Shown here: positions 19,195 through 27,998 of the stretch, piece by piece | Numbering within the stretch: the first letter of the stretch is position 1 | Layout of the letters: every line of letters starts with the position of its first letter | Assembly (NCBI RefSeq): GCF_004216695.1 | Contig: NZ_SGXC01000003.1 | Location: 1-64,000, forward strand | DNA from: Pigmentiphaga kullae | GTDB taxonomy: Bacteria; Pseudomonadota; Gammaproteobacteria; Burkholderiales; Burkholderiaceae_B | Reading direction: 5' to 3' | DNA: 64,000 nucleotides | Notes under the pieces: generated by a model | Databases searched by the model: none | Seen by the model: only the letters and a program-made list of their open reading frames with translations | Told to the model about the DNA's origin: nothing | Program-made: the position numbers and the translations under genes

Positions 19195-21105
19195 TCAGAT
19201 GTCCATGGATCGATAACGCCGCTGCACCTGCTCGCACCAGTTGCCGACGTTCCACGAGCCGTAGGCCCCCAGGCCGCCCCGCTCGTCGCTGCCAGCGTAG
19301 ACCGGCACGTGCACCACCGACAGCCCCTGGTGGGCATGCGCCTCGCGCAGCGCCTGCTGCAGGCTCCTGGCGGTATGGCCGCCCCAGACGGCGTTCACGC
19401 CGCGTACGGCCCGCGCCATGGCCACGTAGTCCACCGCCACGCCGTCGCTGGTGCGGAAGTCGACGCCGTACTGTGCGTGCTGCAGGCTGGAGATCGCGGC
19501 CATCCGCCGGTTGTCGAAGATCACGATCATGCCGCTGGCGCCGTGCTCGACCGCGCTGATCAACGCCTGCGGATTCATCATGAACGAGCCGTCTCCGGTG
19601 AACGCGACGGCATAGCGCGGCCGGGCGGCCAGGCCCGAGGCCACCACGGCGCAGGTGGCGAAGCCCATGTACGAGGCGCCTGACTCGGTGTAGGTCTGGA
19701 AGGGCGTGTCGTCCTCCACCGTCTGGAAGCCATTGGCCTGGACGTCGCCGGCGTCGAACAGCTTGACGGCGTCGATGTCCCGGGCGAAGTCGGCGACGAT
19801 CTTGATCGCCTCGGGCTGGGTCAGCACGATGCCGTTCCAGACCTCGTCGCGGAGCCCGCCCAGGTTCTGCCGCGACGCCAGGAAGTCCTTCCAGGCGCGT
19901 TTGGCGGCGGCGCATTCGTCCAGCCAGTCCTGCCGGCCGAGCGAGGTGTCGCGCACGACCACCAGCGCCGACAGCAACTGCTCCAGTACGGCGCCGATGT
20001 CGCCGTGGAGCCCCAGCGTGCGGTTGTAGTGCGCCACGTCGTCCAGATCGCCGTTGATGTTGATCACCGCGCGCGCCCGCGGATAACCGGTACCCGAGCA
20101 GTCCGACTGGCACACCGCGCGCGAGCCGATCACCACCAGCAGTTCGGCGTGTTCCATCGCATGGTTGCCGCTGATCGATCCTTTCGATCCGCCCACGTGC
20201 ATGTTCTGCGGATGGGCGTCGGGCAGCACGCCGGTCGAGCCGGGAGACAGCACCGCCACCGCGCCGGTGGCCTCCACCAGCCGGCGTACCGCCGCCGCAT
20301 GGGCCCGCGCGCCGCCGCCCGCCTTGACGACGATGCGGTCGTATTTGCGCAGCAGCACCGCGGCTTCCTCGATCGCCTCGTGGTCGGCCACCGCCTGCCG
20401 CGCCACCCGCAGGCGTTCGGGCAGGGCCACCAGGTTGAGCTGCTCGATGCGCTGCGGCTGGGTGTTCAGCGGCAGCAGGAGATAAAACGGGCCCGGCTTG
20501 ACCGGATGGTGGACGCGCCGCGTGCCGCGCCGCAGGGCATCGCGCAGCGCCTCGGGCGTGTGCAGCACGTAGGAATCCCCCATCAGGGCCGTCATCTGCC
20601 CATAGACGTGCTGTACGGGGCGGGGTACCTGCTGCATGTTGTAGCCTTCGCCGTGGGTCGTCTCGTCGCCGTAGACGTGGTAGAGCCCGACGCCGTTCGA
20701 GGCGGCCGCCAGCGAGCCCGCCATGGCCTGCAGCGCGCCCGGGCCGATGGAGGTTACGACCACGCAGGTCTCGCCGTGGATCCAGGCCAGCGCGGTGCCG
20801 GCATGGGCCATCTCGACCTCGTTGCGGAAGTTGAATACCCGCGTCACGCCGGCCTCGGTATAGACGCGCAGGACCTCGCCTAGGTCGGTGGAGCCGTGGC
20901 CGAAGATCGCCAGGTACTTGCTTACGCCCTGCCGTAGCAGCCCCAGCACCAGGGCTTCCGACAGCGAGACCGAGACGCGCTGGCTCAGGAGGCCATGCTC
21001 GAGCGCCTCCTGCAGGCCGCCGGCGCGGGCGATGGCGGCCGCGCGGGCCTGCATGCCCGCGGCGTCCGGCAACTGGGTCCTGGGCAGATCCACCGTTTGA
21101 TTCAT
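19195..21105 (-). CDS. thiamine-diphosphate-dependent enzyme, acetolactate synthase/IolD-like
   Basis: 636-residue ThDP enzyme. The N-terminal half has the ThDP-activating glutamate in FNFRNEVEMAHAGTALAW and the loop TSIGPGALQAMAGSLAAASN; the C-terminal half has the GDG-N cofactor motif (FTGDGSFMMNP ... VIFDN). The FGHGSTDLGEV and GPGA segments recall IolD, the hydrolase of the inositol pathway that cleaves a cyclic dione, more than true acetolactate synthase, and there is no regulatory-subunit gene. It may decarboxylate a 2-keto acid or hydrolyse a diketone. ATG 21105 was chosen for the GGGAGC site upstream; the frame is open far upstream through the Bug gene. Confidence 0.8.
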   Translation of the reverse strand: MNQTVDLPRTQLPDAAGMQARAAAIARAGGLQEALEHGLLSQRVSVSLSEALVLGLLRQGVSKYLAIFGHGSTDLGEVLRVYTEAGVTRVFNFRNEVEMAHAGTALAWIHGETCVVVTSIGPGALQAMAGSLAAASNGVGLYHVYGDETTHGEGYNMQQVPRPVQHVYGQMTALMGDSYVLHTPEALRDALRRGTRRVHHPVKPGPFYLLLPLNTQPQRIEQLNLVALPERLRVARQAVADHEAIEEAAVLLRKYDRIVVKAGGGARAHAAAVRRLVEATGAVAVLSPGSTGVLPDAHPQNMHVGGSKGSISGNHAMEHAELLVVIGSRAVCQSDCSGTGYPRARAVININGDLDDVAHYNRTLGLHGDIGAVLEQLLSALVVVRDTSLGRQDWLDECAAAKRAWKDFLASRQNLGGLRDEVWNGIVLTQPEAIKIVADFARDIDAVKLFDAGDVQANGFQTVEDDTPFQTYTESGASYMGFATCAVVASGLAARPRYAVAFTGDGSFMMNPQALISAVEHGASGMIVIFDNRRMAAISSLQHAQYGVDFRTSDGVAVDYVAMARAVRGVNAVWGGHTARSLQQALREAHAHQGLSVVHVPVYAGSDERGGLGAYGSWNVGNWCEQVQRRYRSMDI

Positions 21106-21143
21106 GTCGTGCTCCCGTGCGGCCGCCGCGCGGCGGCCGGTGT

Positions 21144-22142
21144 TCAGAACTTCGCCTGCTGCTCCGGCGCCTTGCGCAGCCCCACGTCGGTCATCAGCTT
21201 GGCCAGCAGCACGTCCTCGGTGGCGATGGTGTGACCGAAATCCGGCGCCGACTGGAAGGCCGGCACGAAGCCCAGCTTTTCCCCCTGGGTCTTGAACTCG
21301 GCGCTCTCCACGGTCTTGTGCACGGCCGCTTCCAGCCGCGCCACCACGGGCGCCGGCGTGCCCTTGGGCACCGCGATGCCGCGCCACATGTCGGCCTGGA
21401 AGTCGAAGCCCTGTTCCCGGGCGGTCGGGACGTCGGGGAAGGCCGGCTCCCGGTTCGAGCCCATCACGCCCAGGACCTTCAGCGTGCCGGCCTTCACGTG
21501 CGCGGTCAGCGCGCCCGGAAGCTGCACCAGCGCGTCGATGTGGCCGCCTATCAGGCTGGTGACCACCTGGGACGCGCCGAAGGCGACGTGGGTCACCTCG
21601 GCCCGCGTCTCGTGGAAGAAGGCCACCGCGGAGGTGTGGGTGTGGCTGCCGAAGCCGGAGTTGCCGAGCCGGATCTCCCCGGGCCGCTTCTTCGCGTCCG
21701 CGACCAGGTCGCGCAGCGAGTTCCACGGCGCGTCGGCCTTCACCGCCACCACGGGCAGTTCGACCGAGACCCGGGCCACCGGGTCGAAGGCCTTGTAGTC
21801 GAACGGCACCAGTCCCTGGTAGTAGGCGGTGGAGATGGAGTTCGAGTTGAAGACGATCGAGTAGCCGTCGGGCTTGCGGCCCTGCACGTACTTGTAGCCG
21901 ATGGCGCTGCCGGCGCCGGGCCGGTTCATGACCGTGACGGGCTGGCCGAGCTGGCGCGACATGCCGTCGGCCAGGACTCGGGCCACCACGTCGGCGGACG
22001 AGCCGGCGGGAAAGGGTACGGTCATCTCGACGGGCTTGTTCGGAAACTCGTCGGCCGTGGCGGGCGCCGCATGGGCGATGGCCAGGGCCGACATACCGAT
22101 GGCGCACAGCCATCCCTTCGCTGTCTGCCTGCGAACGTTCAT
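21144..22142 (-). CDS. Bug-type (tripartite tricarboxylate transporter) periplasmic receptor
   Basis: 332-residue exported solute-binding protein with a signal peptide ending near ATADE (residue about 30), the family opening FPNKPVEMTVPFPAGSSADV and the GPG-like loop VMNRPGAGSAIG. Bug proteins bind small organic acids or related solutes in the periplasm and normally serve a TctA/TctB membrane pair; none is encoded nearby, as is common in Bordetella. Its place inside the catabolic cluster suggests it binds the cluster's substrate. Confidence 0.88.
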   Translation of the reverse strand: MNVRRQTAKGWLCAIGMSALAIAHAAPATADEFPNKPVEMTVPFPAGSSADVVARVLADGMSRQLGQPVTVMNRPGAGSAIGYKYVQGRKPDGYSIVFNSNSISTAYYQGLVPFDYKAFDPVARVSVELPVVAVKADAPWNSLRDLVADAKKRPGEIRLGNSGFGSHTHTSAVAFFHETRAEVTHVAFGASQVVTSLIGGHIDALVQLPGALTAHVKAGTLKVLGVMGSNREPAFPDVPTAREQGFDFQADMWRGIAVPKGTPAPVVARLEAAVHKTVESAEFKTQGEKLGFVPAFQSAPDFGHTIATEDVLLAKLMTDVGLRKAPEQQAKF

Positions 22143-22226
22143 GGTCGTCTCCTACCTCTGTTTGACCGCCGGGGCCGTCCGCGTCGTTGGCGTGTAGCGG
22201 CTAGGGGCGGTAAGTCGGGAAATGAG

Positions 22227-23246
22227 TCATGCCACCTTGCGTTGCTCCCTGGGTTGCACGGCCCGCTTCAGGCGCAGGGCCTCCAGCACGCGCTCGGGCG
22301 TGGCGGGAAGGTGCGTCATGCGTACTCCCACTGCATCGTGGATCGCGTTCACGATCGCCGGCGCGGTCGGGATCAGGCATGGTTCGCCGATGCCCTTGAC
22401 GCCCAGGGGCGTCTTGGGGTCGGGTTCGTCGATCAGCACTGACGTGACATGGGGCACGTCCAGCGTGGTCGGCAGGATGTACTTGGCGAGTCCGGGCGTG
22501 GTGGTGTGGCCGGCGGCCTGGCTATAGGCCTCCATCAGCGCGTGGCCCACGCCCATGACCACGCCGCCCTCGATCTGGCCCTCGACCTGCTGCGGATTGA
22601 TCACCCGCCCCACGTCGTGGGCCGCCCAGACGCCCAGCACCTGCACCTCGCCGGTGTCGGTGTCCACCTCGACCTCGGCGATCTGCGCGCCGAACACATA
22701 GCTCTGCCATGGCGTCGCGGCGCCGGTCTCGGGGTCGAGCGCGGTGTGCTCCGAGGTGAACAGCCCGCTGCCCACGATGACGATGCCGCGGTCCTTCTTC
22801 AGGACGTGCACCGCATGTTCCATGCTCATGCGCCGGCTGGGCGAGCCCGCGACCCAGACCTCGCCGGCGCGGGCGCGGATGGACGTGGGGCTGACCTGCC
22901 AGAGGTCGGCCATGGCCGCGGCGAACTTGCCGAAGGCCTCGCGGCAGGCCAGCGCCACCGCGTTGCCTATCATGTAGGTCATGCGCGTGGCGCCGGCGTG
23001 GGCGGCCTCGGGCACGCGCGCCGTGTCGTTGTCGGCCAGCACCACGTCCTGCGGGCGCACGCCGGTTTCCTCGGCGGCGATCTGGCACAGCCCGGTCAGC
23101 ACGCCTTCGCCGATCTCTGTCACGCCGGTGGCCACCTTCAGCGTCCCGCCGTCGTCGATCTCAACCCAGACGGCGGCCCGATCCATGGCGGCGGTGCGGG
23201 CGATGCCGTACCAGCCGCAAGCCATTCCCCGGCCTCGTTTCTTCAT
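22227..23246 (-). CDS. molybdopterin-binding subunit, C-terminal half, of a xanthine-dehydrogenase-family hydroxylase
   Basis: 339-residue protein corresponding to the second half of a CoxL/XdhB-type molybdenum subunit; it starts MKKRGRGMACGWYG, where normal proteins continue from the first half. The catalytic glutamate is Glu288 in GVKGIGEPCLIPTAP, and the cofactor segment EGQIEGGVVMGVGHAL is present. Its ATG overlaps the stop of the preceding ORF by four bases (ATGA, 23243-23246), with AAGGAG seven bases upstream, so it looks like a true, translationally coupled gene and not the remnant of a frameshift. It must pair with the upstream protein to form one active site. Confidence 0.85.
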   Translation of the reverse strand: MKKRGRGMACGWYGIARTAAMDRAAVWVEIDDGGTLKVATGVTEIGEGVLTGLCQIAAEETGVRPQDVVLADNDTARVPEAAHAGATRMTYMIGNAVALACREAFGKFAAAMADLWQVSPTSIRARAGEVWVAGSPSRRMSMEHAVHVLKKDRGIVIVGSGLFTSEHTALDPETGAATPWQSYVFGAQIAEVEVDTDTGEVQVLGVWAAHDVGRVINPQQVEGQIEGGVVMGVGHALMEAYSQAAGHTTTPGLAKYILPTTLDVPHVTSVLIDEPDPKTPLGVKGIGEPCLIPTAPAIVNAIHDAVGVRMTHLPATPERVLEALRLKRAVQPREQRKVA

Positions 23247-25150
23247 GTCGTCTCCTTGTCGGTGGCCATCGCGCCCAGGCCCGGCGTGCAGGGCGCGCGG
23301 GTGCCGGGGCCGCCCAGGTCGATGCGCGCGGGCTCGCCCCGGGCTTGCCGGTGCGGCACGCCCGGATCCCAGCGCGCGGCCGCCAGCGCGGCGTCCAGGC
23401 AGGCGGTGGCCGCCACGCGGTCCAGCTGCTGCCGGGTGTGGGTGGTCGCGCCGTCCTGCATGAGGTTGAGGCGCCGCAATTGCGCCGGGTCCATGCCCAG
23501 CCGTTCCGCGCACAGATCCAGGTGGGACTCGGTGGCGAACTCGGACTGGAACGCGCCGAAGGCCCGGAACGCACCGCTGGGCGTGTTGTTCGTGTAGACG
23601 CCGATGGCATCGACCCAGACGTTGGGAATGGCGTAGGGGCCGGGTCCCAGGATGGCGGACTTGTTCATGACGCCCGGCGTCGACATGGCGTAGGCACCGC
23701 CGTCCGACACCATGATCATCCGGGTGGCGACGATGAGCCCGCCGCGCGTCAGGCCCATGGTGTAGTCGATGCTGAACGGATGCCGCTTGGCGCTGGCGGC
23801 GATGCTTTCCTCGCGGGTGAACACGTAGCGCACCGGCCGGCGCGTGCGGATGGCGGCCAGCGCCAGCATGCCCTGGTACAGCATGTCCTCCTTGCCGCCG
23901 AAGCCGCCGCCCACGGTGCTCATGATCATGCGCACCTTGTTGATGGGCCGGTCCAGGATCCTGGCCAGCATGTGGCGATGGTGGGTGATGTTCTGGCTGG
24001 GCGACATCACGGTGACGCAGCCGTCGGGCTCCAGGTAGGCCAGTCCCGCCTCGGGCTCCAGGTAGGCGTGTTCCAGGGCCGAGGTGCGGTAGGTTTCCTG
24101 GACCACCAGATCGGCCGCGCGCAGGCCCGCGTCGACGTCGCCCTTGCGTATGCGCGTGTGCTTGCAGAGGTTGCCGGGCGCGAAGTCGTGCAGTTGCGGG
24201 GCGCCTTCCTTCATGGCCTCGAACGGGTCGAACACGCCCGGCAGGAGGTCGTAGGTCACGCGGATCCGCTTCACGGCCTCGCGCGCGATGTCGGCGGTCT
24301 CGGCCACCACGGCGGCGACGCCTTCTCCCACGTAGCGGACCACGCCGCGCGCCATGATGGGCTGGTCCTCGATGAAGACGCCGAAGTTGTCGATGCCGGG
24401 CACGTCGTCGCAGGTCAGCACGCATTCCACGCCGGGCATGGCGCGCGCCTCGCTCACGTCCAGCCGCTGGATGCGGGCGTGGGGGTGCGGGCTGCGCAGC
24501 ACCTGCATGTGCAGCATGTTGGGCATCCACAGGTCGGCCGCGTACTTGATGGCGCCCGTGACCTTGGCCGGCGCGTCCAGCCGGCGGGTGCGCGAGCCGA
24601 TGAAGCTGTCGGTGGCGGCTTCTTCCAGGTCTGTTTCCGGGCGCGTGCCGTTCAGCACGTCGCGGGCCATGGCCACGGCGTCCAGGATCTTCTGGTAGCC
24701 GGTGCAGCGGCAGATGTTGCCGCCCAGTCCTTCCTTGATTTCGTCCAGGCTGGCCTCGGGTCGCTTGCGCAGGGTGGCCGTGGCCGCCATCACCATGCCG
24801 GGAATGCAGTAGCCGCACTGGCTGGCGCCGCATTTGTGAAAGGCCCGCTGGATTACGGTCATGCCCTGGTCGGCGTCCAGGTCGTCCACCGTTTCCACGG
24901 TCTTGCCGTGGATCTTCTGCACGGGGGCGAGGCAGCTCTTGATCAGCGTGCCGTCGACGAACATCGAACACGTGCCGCATTCGCCCGCGCCGCAGCCTTC
25001 CTTGTTGCCCGTCAGCTTCAGTTCCTCGCGGATGAAATCGATCACGCGATAGTGGATGGGGACCGTGCGCGTCACCCGGCGGCCGTTGACGGTCGCGACG
25101 ATGCGCGTCGTGGGCGGCTGGACGGCATCGAAGCCCGATGGATCAGGCAT
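23243..25150 (-). CDS. fused [2Fe-2S] subunit + N-terminal half of molybdopterin subunit, xanthine-dehydrogenase family
   Basis: 635-residue fusion. Residues 15-165 form the two-cluster iron-sulfur domain with Cys53, 58, 61, 73 (plant-type cluster) and Cys112, 115, 147, 149 (second cluster). Residues about 185-590 are the first half of the molybdenum subunit, including the GGGFGGKED motif and FRAFGAFQSEF near the cofactor. The protein then ends after a Pro/Gly-rich tail (TDKETT) and the remaining half is a separate ORF. The enzyme should hydroxylate an aldehyde or N-heterocycle, passing electrons Mo to Fe-S to FAD. Start ATG 25150 overlaps the FAD-subunit stop by eight bases. Confidence 0.87.
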   Translation of the reverse strand: MPDPSGFDAVQPPTTRIVATVNGRRVTRTVPIHYRVIDFIREELKLTGNKEGCGAGECGTCSMFVDGTLIKSCLAPVQKIHGKTVETVDDLDADQGMTVIQRAFHKCGASQCGYCIPGMVMAATATLRKRPEASLDEIKEGLGGNICRCTGYQKILDAVAMARDVLNGTRPETDLEEAATDSFIGSRTRRLDAPAKVTGAIKYAADLWMPNMLHMQVLRSPHPHARIQRLDVSEARAMPGVECVLTCDDVPGIDNFGVFIEDQPIMARGVVRYVGEGVAAVVAETADIAREAVKRIRVTYDLLPGVFDPFEAMKEGAPQLHDFAPGNLCKHTRIRKGDVDAGLRAADLVVQETYRTSALEHAYLEPEAGLAYLEPDGCVTVMSPSQNITHHRHMLARILDRPINKVRMIMSTVGGGFGGKEDMLYQGMLALAAIRTRRPVRYVFTREESIAASAKRHPFSIDYTMGLTRGGLIVATRMIMVSDGGAYAMSTPGVMNKSAILGPGPYAIPNVWVDAIGVYTNNTPSGAFRAFGAFQSEFATESHLDLCAERLGMDPAQLRRLNLMQDGATTHTRQQLDRVAATACLDAALAAARWDPGVPHRQARGEPARIDLGGPGTRAPCTPGLGAMATDKETT

Positions 25151-26054
25151 GGACGGTCTCCCTGGGCAGGCGCTGCACGGCCAGGCCGCATTGCGCCAGC
25201 GCGGCGACCAGGCCGCGCTCGACGAAATTCACCAGCACTTCGCGGCGGTAGTCCTGGCGGCTGCGCGAACGCACGCGGTCGGCGGCAAGTTCGGCCGCCT
25301 CGCGGATCGTGGCGGGTGTCGGGCGTCGGCCGCGTAGGGCCGCTTCGGCGTCGTCCAGCCGTTCGGGCACCGGGCCGACCGCGCCGATCGCGATGCGCAC
25401 GTCGGCCAGCGTCCCGCCGGCCGGGGCGAGCCGGACCAGCGCCGCCAGGCAGACGGTGGAGATCACCAGCGAGCGGCGATGCCCGACTTTCTCGAAGGCG
25501 CCGCCATGGCCGGGCACGGCGTCGCAGTCGATGCGCACCAGGATCTCGCCGGCGCCCAGCCGGGTCCGGCCCGGCCCGGTAATGAAATCCGCCAGCGGCA
25601 TCGTCCGTTCGTGGATGCCGGCACCGTCGCGGCGGGCAAGCACCACCTGGGCGTTCATGGCCAGCAGCGCCGGCAGCGTGTCGCCGGCCGGCGAGGCGTT
25701 GACCAGATTACCGCCCAGGGTGGCCTGCTCGCGGATCTGGTCGTCGGCGAACCAGGCCGCGCATCGCGCCAGCAGGCCCGCGTCGCGCAGCAGCAGGGGA
25801 TGGCGTTCACAGGCCGCGATGGAGGTGGCGGCGCCGATGCGCAGACGGCCTCCCTCGGCCGTGATGGCGGTCAGCGTCGGGATCGCGCCGACGTCGACCA
25901 GCGCCGGCAGGTGGACGTCGCCGGCGCGGCCTTCGCGCGCCCATGGCAGCAGGTCGGTGGCCCCGGCCACCAGGCGCGCCCCGGGCGAGGCATCCAGGGC
26001 GTCGAAGGCCTCGTCCAGGGTCGCCGCCGTCACGTAGCGATCGAAGGTCAGCAT
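25143..26054 (-). CDS. FAD-binding subunit of the molybdenum hydroxylase (CoxM/XdhB-like)
   Basis: 303-residue FAD subunit. The PCMH fold motifs are clear: GARLVAGATDLLPW (about 30) and the FAD pyrophosphate loop ATLGGNLVNASPAGDTLPAL (about 115-134). It links the iron-sulfur subunit to NAD or another acceptor. ATG 26054 was chosen; the gene is preceded by 11 bases after the alcohol dehydrogenase stop and overlaps the next gene by eight bases, so all three hydroxylase polypeptides are made from one operon in order FAD, Fe-S/Mo-N, Mo-C. Confidence 0.88.
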   Translation of the reverse strand: MLTFDRYVTAATLDEAFDALDASPGARLVAGATDLLPWAREGRAGDVHLPALVDVGAIPTLTAITAEGGRLRIGAATSIAACERHPLLLRDAGLLARCAAWFADDQIREQATLGGNLVNASPAGDTLPALLAMNAQVVLARRDGAGIHERTMPLADFITGPGRTRLGAGEILVRIDCDAVPGHGGAFEKVGHRRSLVISTVCLAALVRLAPAGGTLADVRIAIGAVGPVPERLDDAEAALRGRRPTPATIREAAELAADRVRSRSRQDYRREVLVNFVERGLVAALAQCGLAVQRLPRETVHA

Positions 26055-26065
26055 CGCCGGCTCCG

Positions 26066-27208
26066 TCAGGCCGCCTGCCGGTTCATCTTCACCACGACCT
26101 TGATGGCGTCGTCGATGCGCTCGCGCGCATAGCGCAGCGCCGTCGGCACTTCTTCCAGCGGGAAGGTGTGGGTGTGGATGATCTTGGCGTTGAAGCGCTT
26201 CTGCGCCATCAGAGACGCGGCTCGGTGGGTGGCGCTGCGGCCTTCGCCGCGGATGCCGAACAGATAGATGTTGTTGCGCACCAGCGCGGCGACGTCGATG
26301 GGGACCGGCTCGGCCGGAAACGCCGCCAGGCAGATCCGGCCGCCGCGCCGGAGCATGGCCGCGGCGTCGTTGACGGCGTTGGGCGCGCCCGAGCATTCCA
26401 GCACGTAGTGCGCGCCGCCCTGGGTGTATTCCTTGACCTTCGCCACCGCGTCCTCGTTGCGCACGTTGACGACGTGGTCGGCGCCCAGTTGGCGGCCGAT
26501 CTCCAGGCGGTTGTCGCGGGTGCCGGTCAGGATCACTTCCCCGGCTCCCAGCGCCTTGGCCACCGCCACGCCCAGGAGACCGATGGGGCCCGGCCCCATG
26601 ACGACCACGGACTGTCCGGCCACCAGGCCGGCGGTCACGTCCAGGCCGTACATGGCGGTGCCGGCCGTCACGATCAGCGTGGCTTCCTCGTCGCTCATGT
26701 CGTCCGGCACGTGGGCCAGCGTGTTCACGTTGTTGACGGCGTACTGGGCGAAGCCGCCGTCGGTGGTGAAACCATTGGCGCGATGGCCCTTGTTCACGTC
26801 GCCGTAGTTCAGGCCGTAGTTCAGGCAGGACGTGTACATGCCCTCGCGGCAGCGTTCGCAGCGGCCGCAGCCGGCGTGGACCTCGACCGCCACCCGGTCG
26901 CCCAGCCTGAACTCGTCCACCCCGGGGCCCAGCTTCACGACCGTGCCCATGTACTCGTGGCCGGGCGTGAAATTCTTGTTGAACGGCAGGCCGCCCTGGA
27001 TGAGCGCGGGCGGGCCGCGATGGATGATCTCCAGGTCGGTGGCGCACACGGCGATCGCGTCGATCCGCACCAGCACCTCGGCCACGCCGGGCTGGGGCAC
27101 GGGCTTTTCCACGAAGGACAACTGGTCGGGATCGTCCAGCACCCAGGCCTTCATGGTCTGCGGAATCTGGGCGGCATGCTTGAACGCGGTTTCGGTAACG
27201 GTGTTCAT
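26066..27208 (-). CDS. zinc-dependent alcohol dehydrogenase (MDR family)
   Basis: 380-residue medium-chain dehydrogenase. Catalytic zinc ligands Cys55, His84 and Glu85 (AVCATDLE, TPGHEYMG) and the structural zinc set Cys114, 117, 120, 128 (CGRCERCREGMYTSC) are intact, and GPGPIGLLGVAVAKALGA is the NAD(P)-binding loop. The fold resembles sorbitol/threonine dehydrogenases acting on polyols or secondary alcohols. It is the first gene of the minus-strand cluster, behind a candidate promoter at 27248-27275, and probably performs the first oxidation of the pathway (inference). Confidence 0.88.
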   Translation of the reverse strand: MNTVTETAFKHAAQIPQTMKAWVLDDPDQLSFVEKPVPQPGVAEVLVRIDAIAVCATDLEIIHRGPPALIQGGLPFNKNFTPGHEYMGTVVKLGPGVDEFRLGDRVAVEVHAGCGRCERCREGMYTSCLNYGLNYGDVNKGHRANGFTTDGGFAQYAVNNVNTLAHVPDDMSDEEATLIVTAGTAMYGLDVTAGLVAGQSVVVMGPGPIGLLGVAVAKALGAGEVILTGTRDNRLEIGRQLGADHVVNVRNEDAVAKVKEYTQGGAHYVLECSGAPNAVNDAAAMLRRGGRICLAAFPAEPVPIDVAALVRNNIYLFGIRGEGRSATHRAASLMAQKRFNAKIIHTHTFPLEEVPTALRYARERIDDAIKVVVKMNRQAA

Positions 27209-27247
27209 CCGTGAGTCTCCTCGGCGGCGGGGTAGGGATGGGCGGAC

Positions 27248-27275
27248 TGTATAGGCGCGCTGCGGCCGCGAACAA
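27248..27275 (-). promoter_or_regulatory. candidate promoter of the 15-27 kb catabolic operon, TTGTTC-N16-TATACA
   Basis: On the minus strand TTGTTC (27275-27270) and TATACA (27253-27248) are spaced by 16 bases, about 40 bases before the alcohol dehydrogenase ATG at 27208. The AraC regulator encoded at the far end of the cluster is the likely activator. Confidence 0.5.
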
Positions 27276-27449
27276 GAGTCGCCGGACCCATCTCGCGGAT
27301 CTGTTCAAGACTTTCCTGGTTTTGTCCAAGCCGCGGCTGGAATGTGACGATTCTTAACGGCGGACGTCTTTTTTCGCCGTCCCGCCACCGGTACCATGGC
27401 GATGGCAGGCGGCCGGTGCGCGGCCGTGCCCCACACGGAGGAAGGTGCG

Positions 27450-27977
27450 ATGAAACGCCACATTGCGGCAATGCTGTTCCTGGGAACGTCCACGCTCTGC
27501 GCGCCGGCCCTGGCCGACCTGTCGATCCCGATGACCACCGTCGACGCCCAGGGCAAGGGCAAGGACATCGGCAAGGTCACGGTCAAGGAAACGCCCTACG
27601 GCCTGGTGTTCACGCCGGCGCTGACCGGCCTTGCGCCGGGCCAGCACGGCTTCCACGTCCACCAGAACCCCAGTTGCGACCCCGGCCAGCAGGACGGCAA
27701 GCCGGTGGCCGCGCTGGCGGCGGGCGGCCACTACGATCCCAAGAAGACGGGCAAGCACGGCGAGCCCTGGGACGACGGCGGCCACCTGGGCGACCTGCCG
27801 GCGCTATACGTGGATGGCGACGGCAAGGCGAACTATCCGGTGCTGGCGCCCAAGCTCAAGAAGTTGTCCGAGGTGCAGGGCCATGCGCTGATGGTGCACC
27901 AGGGCGGCGACAACCATGCGGACCACCCCATGCCGCTGGGCGGCGGAGGCGCCCGCATGGCTTGCGGGGTGATCTGA
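27450..27977 (+). CDS. sodC: periplasmic Cu/Zn superoxide dismutase
   Basis: 175-residue SodC with a signal peptide ending APALA (about residue 22). Copper ligands His69 and His71 (GFHVH), bridging His94 (GGHYDP) and His150 ([13 protein letters not shown]); zinc ligands His103, His112 and Asp115; disulfide Cys76-Cys172 (CGVI end). It dismutates superoxide in the periplasm. ATG 27450 was chosen over an upstream in-frame ATG at 27396 because AGGAAG lies just ahead of it and the signal peptide starts there. It converges with rsmE over a shared hairpin. Confidence 0.93.
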   Translation: MKRHIAAMLFLGTSTLCAPALADLSIPMTTVDAQGKGKDIGKVTVKETPYGLVFTPALTGLAPGQHGFHVHQNPSCDPGQQDGKPVAALAAGGHYDPKKTGKHGEPWDDGGHLGDLPALYVDGDGKANYPVLAPKLKKLSEVQGHALMVHQGGDNHADHPMPLGGGGARMACGVI

Positions 27978-27998
27978 CGGGGCCCGTCCCGTCAGATC
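27971..27998. terminator. bidirectional terminator hairpin spanning the sodC and rsmE stop codons
   Basis: Perfect 11-bp stem GATCTGACGGG (27971-27981) / CCCGTCAGATC (27988-27998), loop GCCCGT. It contains both stop codons of the converging genes. No T-run on either side. Confidence 0.6.

Noticed and set aside
23120-23380. Simple sequencing frameshift in the Mo subunit
   Set aside because: The second ORF has its own ribosome-binding site and an ATGA overlap; the tail of the first ORF is not homologous to the family, so a true split is favoured, though not proven.
22227-24980. One long minus-strand frame covering the whole Mo region
   Set aside because: Only its last third (22227-23246) is family-like; the upstream part is out of frame with the real Fe-S/Mo protein.
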